Source: Haberlea rhodopensis (lineage: Eukaryota; Streptophyta; Magnoliopsida; Lamiales; Gesneriaceae). From it: 64,000 bases of DNA. The position numbers and the translations under genes were made by a program. The DNA is taken from the NCBI GenBank assembly GCA_907163345.1, contig CAJQUN010000009.1:248001-312000 (forward strand), read 5' to 3'. Within the stretch, counting starts at the first letter, position 1. Each line of letters begins with the position of its first letter. Positions 11,471 to 22,165 of this stretch are shown here, piece by piece. The notes under the pieces were generated by a model. That model saw nothing but the letters and a program-made list of their open reading frames with translations. It had not been told where the DNA came from and did not search any database.

Positions 11471-14400
11471 TTAGAACAGGTAGGGATATTTCTCCGCAAT
11501 GATTCTTCCATTTCCCAAGTAGCTTCCTTTCCGTATGATTTGACCATTGGACCTTGACGTAAGGAATGGTCCTTCATCTCAGAACTTGGTTCTTGGTATC
11601 CAGGATACGGATTGGGATTTCTTCATATTTCAATGTTTCGTCCAAATTCCCTTGAGTTACTAGGGGTTCTGCTTCAAGTACATGGCTTGGGTCAGCAATG
11701 TATTTCCTTAGTTGTGATACATGAAAGACATTGTGAATTCTCGACAGACTTGGTGGTAGTGCTACTTTATATGCTAGTGTTCCCACTTTTTCTAGAACCT
11801 CAAATGGTCCCACATATCTTGGATTCAACTTTCCCCTTTTGTCGAATCTAATTACTCCTTTCATTGGTGAAATCTTTACGTAGACCTTTTCACCAATCTC
11901 GATATCCACTGGTCTCCTTTTCAAATCAGCCCAACTTTTCTGTCGGTCCTGGGCTGTCTTAAGCCTATCCCTGATGATGGCTATCTTGTCAGTAGTAGCT
12001 TGTACTAACTCTGGTCCGGTGATAGCTCTTTCTCCTACTTCATCCCAGTATAAGGGTGATCAGCATTTACGCCCATAGAGTGCTTCGTATGGCGCCATCC
12101 CAATGCTACTATGATAGCTGTTATTGTAAGCGAACTCGACTAGCGGTAAAAGCTCGCTCCAATTTGCTGTGAAGTCTAATACGCAAGCTCTTAACATGTC
12201 TTCGAGGGTTTGGATAGTCCTCTCCATCTGGCCATCAGTTTGTGGGTGATAAGCCGTGCTAAGAGTTACTTTACTTCCCATAGCTTGCTGAAAGCTTTTC
12301 CAGAAACGCGACACGAATCTGGGATCTCGGTCCGATAGTATGCTTACTGGGACTCCATGCATTCTCACTATATTGTCCATATATAGAGTTACCAATTTAT
12401 CTAAGTTGTAGTTCATGCGGACTGGTAGAAAGTGTGCTGACTTGGTTAGTCTATCCACAATTACCCATATTCCGTCATGGCTCTGCTTTGACTTTGGTAG
12501 TCCCACGACAAAATCCATGGAGATGTGATCTCATTTCCATTCCGGGATTTCCAGAGGTTGAAGAAGTCCTTCGGGTCTTTGATGCTCAGCTTTAACTTGT
12601 TGACATACCAAGCATCGGGCAACAAATTCAGCTACATCCTTTTTCATTGCGTTCCACCAAAAACTTTCTTTCAGATCCTTGTACATCTTTGTACTCCCAG
12701 GGTGGACTGAAAACTTTGACTTGTGCGCTTCAGACATTACTTCTTGTCTTATGTTGTTCACATCTGGCACGCATAATCGTCCTTTCATCCACAGGATTCC
12801 ATTGTTATCGATCTCAAAGTCAGTAATTTTCTTCTCCCTGACTTGTTCTTTTAGCTTGGTTAGGCTCGGATCTTGATCTTGGCTTAGCTTGATGGTCTCT
12901 CGAAGAGAAGGTTGAGCTGAGACCGTAGCTACGATTATTTTTCCTTTGCCTTTCCGGCTCAAAGCATCTGCTACTTTGTTTGCCTTGCCGGGGTGGTAGC
13001 TAATAGTGAGATCGTAGTCTTTTAGAAGTTCGATCCATCGTCTCTGCCTCATGTTGAGTTCCTTTTGCGTGAACAAGTACTTGAGGCTTTGATGGTCCGT
13101 GAACACTTCGCACTTGGCGCCATACAGATAGTGTCTCCAAATCTTCAAGGCGAACACTACTGCGGCTAACTCGAGGTCATGCGTAGGGTAGTTTTGCTCA
13201 TGGGGTTTGAGCTGTCTTGAAGCATAAGCAATCACTCTTCCTTCCTGGATGAGTACACATCCTAGTCCTTCTTTAGATGCATCACTATAAATAGTGAAAC
13301 TCATGTCTTCAGTTGGTAGTACCAATACCCGTGCAGATGAGAGCTTTTTCTTCAAAGTCTCAAAACTTTTCTCACATTCTTCACTCCAGATAAATTTTGC
13401 GTTCTTTTGTGTGAGCCTTGTAAGAGGTACTGCTATTGACGAAAATCCTTCGACAAACTTCCGGTAGTAGCCAGCTAATCCCAAGAAGCTTCGGATTTCA
13501 GTCACTGTCGTTGGTCTAGACCAATCTAAAACTGCCTCTACCTTTTTAGGGTCCACTGATACGCCTTCCTTTGATATTATGTGACCTAAGAAAGATACAC
13601 TTTCTAGCCAAAATTCACATTTGTTAAACTTGGCGTAGAGTTCTTTCTCTCTTAGTGTCTGGAGAGTGAGGCGAAGATGTTGTTCGTGTTCCTCATTGCT
13701 CGACGAATAAATGAGGATATCGTCGATGAACACCACAACAAAGTCATCCAAGAATGGCTTGAATACTCGATTCATTAAGTCCATGAATACTGCTGGCGCG
13801 TTTGTCAAGCCAAATGGCATCACCGTGAATTCGTAATACCCATACCTCGTTCTGAATGCTGTTTTCGGTATGTCATCAGCTTTTATCTTTAGTTGGTGAT
13901 AGCCTGACCTTAGATCGAGCTTAGAAAAGACTTTAGCTCCTTTGAGTTGATCGAACAGGTCATCTATCCTTGGAAGAGGGTACTTGTTCTTGATTGTGAT
14001 CTTATTCAGCTCTCTGTAGTCGATGCACAATCTCATGCTCCCGTCTTTCTTCTTCACAAACAACACTGGAGCTCCCCATGGGGATACACTTGGTCTGATT
14101 TGTTTCTTGTCTAATAGATCCTGAAGTTGTTCCTTGAGTTCTTTCAATTCGGCTGGAGCCATTCGGTATGGTGCCTTTGAGACTGGTGCAGCGCCTGGCA
14201 CCAAGTTGATTTCAAACTCCAATTCTCGGTTTGGAACAGAACCGGGCAGTTCTTCAGGAAAGACATCCGAAAATTCTTGTACAACGGCTATGTCTTCTAT
14301 CCTGGGTTCATCTTCCTCTTTAACCTCGCTTATTGTAGCTAGATAAACTTCTTCACCGTTCTTTACGGCTTTCCAGGTTTGGGCTGCCGTCAGTAGGAAT

Positions 14401-15908
14401 TTTCTTTCCTTAGCTTTGCCATGGTATACGATCTCCTTCTCGTCTGGAGTCCGTAGTTTAACATTCTTGTTACGGCAGTCTACTACTCCATGATGTTTGG
14501 ATAACCAATCCATTCCCAATATAACATCAAAATCCACCATGTTGAGTTGAATTAGCTCAGCATTAAACTTGATTTCATTAATACTAAGATTACAATCTCG
14601 GTGTATACTATGTGCTATAAGGGTCTTATTGGCTGGTGTTGCTAAGTTATATGGTTCACTAAGCAGTTCAGGCTTAAGGGCTAGTTTCTTAGTAAACCTC
14701 TTAGATATAAACGAGTGTGTGGCACCACAATCAAACAATGTATACGCAGGTAATTCGTTTAAATAAATGGTACCTGCCACAACGTCGTTTGCGTCATCGG
14801 CCTCTTCTCGCGTTATAGCAAACACTCTGGCGTTCGGCTTAGTCTCCTTTGGTTTACTAGGAGGGCCGTTATTCCTTACAGTCGTCCCCCTCATATCAGG
14901 TTCAGGACACTCAGCAATTCGGTGGCCTGTCTTCCCACATCGGAAACATGCACCTTTTCCTCTGAGACATTCTCCTAGATGGTTGAATCCACAGTTCGAA
15001 CATTTAGGGTACCTCTGTTGAGTTGGGCCTACTGTGGGTCCCCTTTGCTGTTTGCTGGATGGACTAGGCCTCTTGAAGTTTTGACTGCTAGAGGTATGCT
15101 GACTGGTGGAGGGTCGCTTGCGCTTAAACTCTTCCTCGCGACGCTTGATATCTGCTTCAGCCCTGATGGCGGCTCCCATTAAATCTCTGAAACTGGTTGT
15201 CTCGAAAATTGCCAGGGCGGATTGGATTCGACTGTTCAGTCCAATCCTGAAGCGATGTAGCTTAAGGGACTCGTCTGCCATGATACTCGGTGCATACGTT
15301 CCCAGCGAGTTAAACCTTGCGGTATAATCCACCACTGTCATATCTGTAGTCTGTGTTAGGTTTTCAAACTCTCGCAGCTTCTGGTTCTGGACCGCAGTTG
15401 GAAAGTACTGCTTCAGAAATGTGCTCCGGAACCTTTGCCATGTAACTGGTCCCGTTTCTTGCATTAATGGCGACACGTTTTCCCACCACTTCCCTGCTTG
15501 GTCGATGAGAAAAGACGTGGTAACTTCCACCTTGATATCCTCCGGTACTTCCAACAGTCTATGGTGGTTCTCTATTTGCTTCAGCCAGTTCTGGGCCATC
15601 TCCGAGTCTGAGTTGCCATCAAAGGTTGGAACTCTGTTCTTCCGCAACGATTCATAGTGGTACTTCACTCCCTGCGGATGTGGTGTTGGCTGCGGATGTG
15701 GCTGATTAGCAGCAGGGTTATTCAAACCTTGAAGTGTTGTGGCCACAATGGTGGCTATTGCTGCCAAGTCCTCACGACTCAGTCCCACCCTCGGGGGTTG
15801 TGGCGGTGCAGGTGGAGGATTATGATTTCCGTTAGTTCTCTCCTCATTAGAGTTGGGAGGAACATCATAGTTGGGATTACGATTGCTGCGAGTAGGACGT
15901 TCGGCCAT
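11471..15908 (-). pseudogene. gag-pol: Chromovirus gag-pol polyprotein, inactivated by point mutations
   Basis: A single frame from ATG at 15908 stays open for 1125 codons. Gag core lies at about residues 85-255, and a CCHC knuckle at C321-x2-C324-x4-H329-x4-C334. The aspartic protease shows LFDCGATHSF near D393. Reverse transcriptase has the FIDD active site, followed by RNase H (YSDAS) and the start of the integrase zinc finger. Three in-frame TGA codons then break it: 12533-12531 (where relatives have Trp), 12062-12060 and 11576-11574 (both where relatives have Arg). Integrase core sequence (DRLTKSAHFLP; TAYHPQTDGQMERT) continues between the first two. Two one-base deletions near 11530 and 11500 disturb the terminal chromodomain-like part, whose natural end is TAA at 11471. 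All three nonsense changes are C-to-T on one strand. Proteins cannot be made whole, but the RNA could still be mobilised in trans. Confidence 0.93.
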
Positions 15909-16090
15909 TTCCTACAATACATAAAGATCTAAAATCTTTGCGCAGAGAATATAACGATAGCGGAAAGATAAAGAAGACATTATAAACAGAAATGACGATT
16001 TTATTAATCATTGAAAATGTTTATCAAAACAAAACAGAAAGGAAATGCTGAACATCAAAACAAAACTCCTAAACAAAGCTTTCTAGAAAA

Positions 16091-16570
16091 CTATGGATCT
16101 ATAACGTCTCCACTTCCTAACTCCTCTACGATATCTTCCTCCATTGGTTCTTCATCTGGGTCTTCATCCGAGTCTACCACGTCCAGGATGTCTCGCATGT
16201 GATCATTGGCTTCCCTTAGATCACTATTGACGTTCTGGAGGTGAGTGATGATATTCCAGTATCCATTGCTTCTTATTGCCAAGCGATGGTTCGAAGCTTG
16301 TAGTGAGAGAACTCGCTCTGCCATTTGTTCCAGCTGTTGCCTTTGCACTACGCATTTCTCGGCAGCAGTCCGATGGAGTTCATCTAATCGAGCAACTTCT
16401 TTGTTAGTTTCCTTACTTTGCTTGTCGGCTTGATGGTGATAGTAGCCGAGTCTATGAACGTCGTCATGCAGGTGGTCTACTACCTCAAGTAATTCCGAAT
16501 TAGCTTCCTTGAGCTTTCTAACTTCTTGTTCCAGGCTAAGGATCTGGACTGTCTGAGCTCGGGTTGTCAT
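16091..16570 (-). CDS. Additional ORF upstream of gag: coiled-coil protein with acidic tail
   Basis: An intact 159-codon frame lies in sense orientation between the PBS and gag, 182 bp before the gag ATG. Residues about 10-130 are rich in Leu, Glu, Lys and Gln with heptad-like spacing, e.g. LEQEVRKLKEANSELLEVV and LDELHRTAAEK, predicting a long coiled coil. The end is strongly acidic (DVVDSDEDPDEEPMEEDIVE). I recognise no catalytic motif, zinc finger or membrane segment. Additional ORFs are known in some plant Ty3/gypsy lineages, but the second chromovirus in this window has only 213 bp between LTR and gag and lacks one. Oligomerisation, or an accessory role in particle assembly or targeting, is possible but unproven. 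Unlike gag-pol it carries no stop or frameshift. The start is the ATG at 16570, preceded by GTG. Confidence 0.7.
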   Translation of the reverse strand: MTTRAQTVQILSLEQEVRKLKEANSELLEVVDHLHDDVHRLGYYHHQADKQSKETNKEVARLDELHRTAAEKCVVQRQQLEQMAERVLSLQASNHRLAIRSNGYWNIITHLQNVNSDLREANDHMRDILDVVDSDEDPDEEPMEEDIVEELGSGDVIDP

Positions 16571-17330
16571 CACCTAAACCCATATACGGAACTAATTTAG
16601 TCAAATGATATACTTGACAAAAATTATTTTAAAACAAGGATCAAAACTTTAGAGCATAAATCTTCGATTTTTGCAATCTGGAAATTTTTATTTTTATTTT
16701 TTTTAAAAAATTGAAAATTAGGGTTCTTAATTCGAATGATAGGGGTTTCGAATTAATCCCTAATCGAAGCTTGAAATCTGAAATTGGCAGAGGGTTAATG
16801 ATCGACTTGCTGGAATAATCGCACAAAAATTTTTAATTTCAAAACAATCAACATATGCTCAGAAAATCGGGGAAACGAACCAATTTGGGAATTAGGGTTC
16901 TTAGATTTCGAATGCGAAATTGACAGAGCAAACGGAATCCGATCGATCCGAAACTTGGACAGTAGGGTCGACTGGAAGAGACGGTTCGAATGGTATACTC
17001 GTCGACGGCTATCGTGGCGGCAGGCGGCGGCGACGACTTGAAGCTAGGGTTTACTGTACGAAAATCGAAAAAAATCCGAAAATAATTCTTAAAAATCGAT
17101 TTTTTCGAAAATAAAATTTTAAAAACAGAAACTGAAAATTTTAAAATTTTGAAAATTTTTGTATTCATGTGATTAATCAGATTGGACTTCTGATTATCGT
17201 AATTATCATGAAACGACAATTTTCACCCAACTGTATTTATTTCTCCAGTTGGTCTATTTCAACCGGAATTTTCTTCTAGTTATTTCCTTAACTAGAATAC
17301 TTTTCCCAGCGGGATTATGGAACCTGGCTA

Positions 17331-17342
17331 GCTCTGATACCA
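17331..17342 (-). other. Primer-binding site, initiator tRNA-Met type
   Basis: On the element strand it reads TGGTATCAGAGC, six bases from the LTR end. This 12-mer is complementary to the 3' end of plant initiator tRNA-Met. Confidence 0.95.
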
Positions 17343-17348
17343 CTAAAA

Positions 17349-19329
17349 TGTCACGCCCCGAGACCGGGGTCAATAACACCGGCATTGATTTCCATAAACA
17401 ACTTGAAATCAATAAGCCTCATAATATCATAACTACTGAAAAGCCAGTCTTTTTCCATAAAAATAAAAACCCATTGTCTTTACAATGAATAAAGAAATGC
17501 GGAATTAAAAACTTAACAACTGAATAAATAAAATTGTCTTAAAGCTGGAAAACTTGAAAACATAAAAGATCTTGTTCTACGCAGCGGACTTGATTTCACC
17601 AACCCCAAAATTGGTGCTCTTCTTCTTGCTCTAATTCTTCTTCGGCTTTATCTGGGGATGTAGAGTAAGGGGTTGAGTGCTTTGGAAAACACTCAGCAAG
17701 TGGGGGACAATCGATATCATACATATACATAATTTTCATAAACTTGGATCATAAAACTTGCATAAACCGATATGAATGTATCTTAACATACTTGATTTGC
17801 CCCTACGAGCCATGACATAACATATCGTTTCATAATTTTCATATACTTAAGCACAGTAAAGCATTCTACTCTCTTCTTGGTACTGATATCAGTCTCTAGA
17901 CTTATCCCTTCTAGAGATGAGGTCATAACATCGGCTAACCCACGAATAAAGGGTCTGGATAATCCAGAAACAACGGATTACCACCGTATAATGTTCTTTT
18001 AGCGGTTACACCCCACCGCATCAGGGTCATGGGGATCCAAATCCAATTAGATTTCGAGTTTAACGTGCTTACAAAATATAATTTCATAATTTCAACATAA
18101 TACATATCGATTGGGAATTTAAAAACATACATAGTATTTTTGAAAACGAAACGAATAATTAACAAAAGCCCACTTACAGTGCTTGGTATCGTGCTTGATT
18201 GATCAAAGGTAAGAAGTGAATGGATTCTTATCTTCCTTGGCTTTCGAACAACACGAGTAGGTTGCCAAAAGCTTGAACCAAATCAGGGAGCTCTCGATCC
18301 AGATTCTTCAAAACCAATCAAATTCGAGACAGAACTTTAATCAGCTTTTGGTTCGGAATTTGGACAGGAACTTGCTTAGTTTGAGGGAAGAGCTTCGAAT
18401 AATAATGCTTAAAGGTTTCTGGAAACACAGACTACAAGCCACAGCTTGATCTCACTTGGTTTAGATTGCTGAAAATCGAAAGGATTGTCAACAGAATGCT
18501 AAGCAACATTTGAACAGCTTCTGGGAACAAGTCACGGCTTTGGTTGTGATTTTCGAAGGAATTTAGCAACTCGATTTATTGGACAGAAACCGTGGGTTCT
18601 CGGCTTTTGGTGGAAGGATTATGATGGCTTATTCTTTATCTTCCGAATCCAGAATACTGAAGAGTGTTTCTGGAACAGAAGGTGCAGGGCTTCGGTTTAA
18701 AGGATGGGGGATTTCTTCTTGCTTTAGATGGCTGGAAGAAGATGGTTTTGGAATGAATAATCACCACCGAAGCTGGCTCTATTTATAGGCAGAAGTGGAG
18801 GCCAAGTTGAGGTGTTTGAGTTGGACTCTAACTCGAAAATATAGGGAATAGATTTGAGCAGATTGAGAAGAGGTGGAGCTGGATTCTGGTTGATTAATTG
18901 GAGGTGCAAACATTCGAAATTGTAGGGAATAAAATCTGTGCAGATGCATGTAGATTCTGTGCAGAACCATGAAGGATAACGAGCAGATTTCCTTCGATCA
19001 TGACGCTGCTGAAGAGGTGGAAGAAATCGAAATTAATAAGCCTAATTTCATGAAATTCTTGCCAAGGTTTATCGAGAGATTTAAGGGGAGTATGAGGAGT
19101 TTTAGAGGTGTGATCCATCGAGAATAAAGGAACAAATCGAAGCAATTTGTTGTGGTGAAGATCAGAATCTATTCGATCCTAAGCTGCTGAAATTCGATGG
19201 TTAAAGGATGAGTTTGAGATGGATGAGGACTCCTTGATGTATTGAAACTCTAGGCTAGAGTTTAGGCAATTTCAAACTCTTTTTAATCATGTTTTAGTTA
19301 TCCCATAACCAAAAATCCGGGTCTTTACA
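17349..19329 (-). repeat. 5' LTR of the chromovirus
   Basis: 1981 bp, pairing with 9439-11418. The visible differences are nearly all transitions plus one single-base indel near 18311. It is followed by TSD GACAA at 19330-19334. Confidence 0.95.
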
Positions 19330-19334
19330 GACAA
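19330..19334. repeat. Target-site duplication GACAA, right copy
   Basis: Exact repeat of 9434-9438; it joins the two halves of the MULE relic. Confidence 0.95.
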
Positions 19335-19560
19335 TACGTATGTGGTGTATTTGAACAGTAGTGCCTACGTGCAGGCATGCTTGTGCTTGCATCGAGTCAA
19401 AGTCACTTTCCGTATATGACTTTACCGATCAATATTATCGGGTTGAGATGTATATACAAGCATACCAAGCTGTGATAACCAGAATTCCAACTTTTGATAT
19501 GCAAATGATCACTATAGTGCAAGTGATAGTAAGGTTAAATTCGTGGACAAAGTGCTGCAT
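19335..19560 (+). pseudogene. MULE transposase relic, right part (SWIM region)
   Basis: Directly after the chromovirus the frame resumes with TYVVYLNSS and then, in another frame, HACACIESKSLSVYDFTDQY and YRVEMYIQAYQAVI. This is the SWIM zinc-finger end (C..C..C-x-H pattern with the first cysteines degraded) and the following conserved 'YF...Y...Y' segment of plant MuDR-type transposases. Together with 9003-9438 it reconstructs the order of the protein, confirming that the chromovirus landed in a MULE gene that was already decaying. Confidence 0.75.
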
Positions 19561-22165
19561 TTAACAAACTTGGTAATTTTACCAACGATAAGCAAAGTTT
19601 GATCTTGTTGTCCCAAAATTACCCCTATTTGCTCGAGCATACCTAAAATTGGCCAAAATGTACCGATATTTATAACTGGAAGAATAAATTCGATTATTAC
19701 AAATAATTTTCAAGTGAGACTTTGTTTTATGTTGTTTCCAAGAGCCTAAATTATTACAACCAATTTTCAAGTCGCGTTCAGGGAAGGAAAAAGTAGAAAC
19801 ACGTTTCCTGGCCTTCTGAGATTTTTTGTTGTTGCTAGATTCTTAAGGGTATTTTTGTCTTTTTATTTCCATTGGAGAGTGATTCCTATTAAAAACTAAA
19901 AAGCAGGGAGTGTAGAATGTGAAAATTTGATGTAGGGCTGATTTATAAAGTAAATTTAGGTTTGGGGATTTATCCCCAATTTACCGAAGGTTATATTATA
20001 AATAAATACAATATTTAAAGGTGTATTATAAATATTAATAGAATATATTGAAATTTAATAAAATTTAAAATTGAAGTGAATCGTAACATAAAAATAATTT
20101 AAAAATTTTGTGAATTAATTGCAAAGTTATTAATGATTGCTTGACTTTAGGGTTTAAGGATCAACCAGTTACCCACGGTGATTTCCAAGAATCTCAGAAC
20201 TGTGGTTTAATTGTATTGTCAAAAGAATGTGTCTTTTGGGGAACCCCATCTGCTCTTGAGAGAGAACAGATACTTCTTTTATGCGCTTTCGATATATCTC
20301 TTACAAGTTTAAAGAAAGATGAAAATAGCCTACCCCGATTTATTGGGAATAAATACTAGTTATTGTTGTTTATAATTAAAGAAGATTAAAAATATTTTTT
20401 TCAAACTTCAATATTTTTGAATTTTTTAATATTATTTTTAAAAAATCCTCGCGGTGACCATTCCGTGAAATGTCATTGGAACTGGAACGATGACCTTCGT
20501 TTCAGGCACCGTTCCCGCGACTGCAAACCATGGTATAGAATGGACACGTTTAGCAAGTAGGTAAATGTTCTGTGTGTTCGGAAAAATTCTCAAAAGACGA
20601 ATCTTGAATTTGTGGCATCTGTGCATTGCTTTGTTTTGGATAAAGACTGTCCTTTTATTGGTGGGCTGTGATGCATTTATGCGTATTATGTTGGATTTTG
20701 AATTTTGAACTTTGAGCTAAGAGTTTGCTTGTAAATTTAAAAATGCTAGGTGCAGGAGCTTCTAAATGCTTCTATTTGTTGATCCAGTGCACCTTTTTGT
20801 TCTAACACACATGCTTCAACAAGTGCATTGAGAGCAAGTATGTCTTTCAGATCAGTGTTTCCATAGCCACGATGTCAACTTATCAAGTGGTAGGAATTTC
20901 TTAGTTTCAATCAGGATGGTTTTAAATTTACAAGCAGTATTTTGAAGTTTCAATCAAATTTATAACCTTTTTTCCATCTTTGAATCATTTGTAGTGTGCG
21001 CTTGGTGGGAATATATTGAATAGTTTTTCAGGTGCAACGAATCTGAGTTAATCAAAGGTGGAAACCGTTGCATTGGCTATTGAATTTCAAATATTGTCAG
21101 GTATTTGTGGCTTTGAAATTCAAGCACTTCATTGTAATATAGAAAGGTTTCACTTGATAATATCCTTAATTTCTTCTGGTTTTTAGTTTCTTCAGCATGG
21201 TGCAGTATCGAGCTCTTCTCGACTGGTTTTACCGTATATTGCTGGTTACTAACTTACTTGGCCAACTACATGGAAACAACCGGCCTTCAATGAAAAGGAG
21301 GTAGACTTCCTCTCATGTTTTTGAGTCGAGATAAAAAAATTAATTAGAAGGTTATTTATTTATTGTCATAATTGTATGTTGCACTGAATTTTTTTTTTAG
21401 ATATAGAATCATTTGTTATCTTACTGAGTCGTGATTTACTGGGAGAGACTCAATTTTCCTTATGATAGTTTACTTTGACATCTGATTTCAAGCATTAAAT
21501 AAAGATTTCGAAGCTTTTTTAATTTTCTTGAACTTAATGGATCTTCTTGGGATGTTTTGCCTATCATATTGGTGCAACAGAATACATTTTCTTGCACGTA
21601 GGGGTGGACCAACGAGGATGACCAAGGACACTCCTAGCCTGAACGTAAGATTTATTCTCTAAAATACTTCATGCTGTCTCGCTTCAAAAAATTCTCCGGT
21701 TTGCCTCTGGATACATAGATGAAGAAGTTGCATGGGGAATTCATTAGTAAAATGATTTATTTTCAGTTCATTTGTATCTGGAATCTGTTGGAGAATCGAC
21801 ACTTCTTAAATCAAGTGGAGACCGTAACTCAAGTCTTTGCCATTTCTCAAGAATTTGAAAGCTGACTGAGTTAAGAAAAGCATGAACATAGCCTTGAAAG
21901 TGCTCGAACAGAGCCTAAGAGTTGTCGAGAAACATGAATCCTCTTATTTGATGAAACAGTACGTTTTTTATGTAAGAGCTTCTGAAGAATCTCGAAATTT
22001 TTTCCTTCCACTAAGCTCGTAAAGCTTGGTAGAAGACAACTGAGGCTTACAAAATTCTAGAAAATGGAAATTAGCTATCAATGTCAAATACTCATCCGGT
22101 GTTGACAAAGTGTAACAGGAAAAATGAGAACCAAATCCATGAAAAGGAGAAAACTATACAATAAT
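19561..22165. other. Intergenic, no gene recognised
   Basis: AT-rich sequence with short frames only, for example 72 codons at 20141-20359, none with a motif I recognise. The stretch 20450-20640 is less AT-rich but shows no supported exon. The final about 60 bp presumably include the 3' untranslated end of the BSK gene on the minus strand. Confidence 0.5.

Larger units (their letters stand above)
9439..19329 (-). mobile_element. Full-length Tekay/Del-type chromovirus (Ty3/gypsy) with extra ORF
   Basis: A 9891-bp element in minus orientation. It comprises 5' LTR 19329-17349, iMet PBS 17342-17331, an additional coiled-coil ORF (16570-16091), gag-pol (15908-11471), purine tract (11431-11419) and 3' LTR 11418-9439. 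LTRs begin TG and end CA on the element strand and are flanked by GACAA duplications. The phrase TTTCGAGGACGAAAC just before the purine tract and a C-terminal chromodomain-like segment place it near the Tekay/Del chromoviruses (family knowledge). The LTRs differ by about a dozen sites over 1980 bp by eye, which suggests recent insertion. The coding region is nevertheless broken by three stops and two small deletions. Confidence 0.95.

Noticed and set aside
17331..17342. Possible tRNA gene end (also 695-712, 42516-42527, 49154-49165)
   Set aside because: Only the 3' terminal 12-18 bases match, each next to an LTR; these are primer-binding sites without a cloverleaf.
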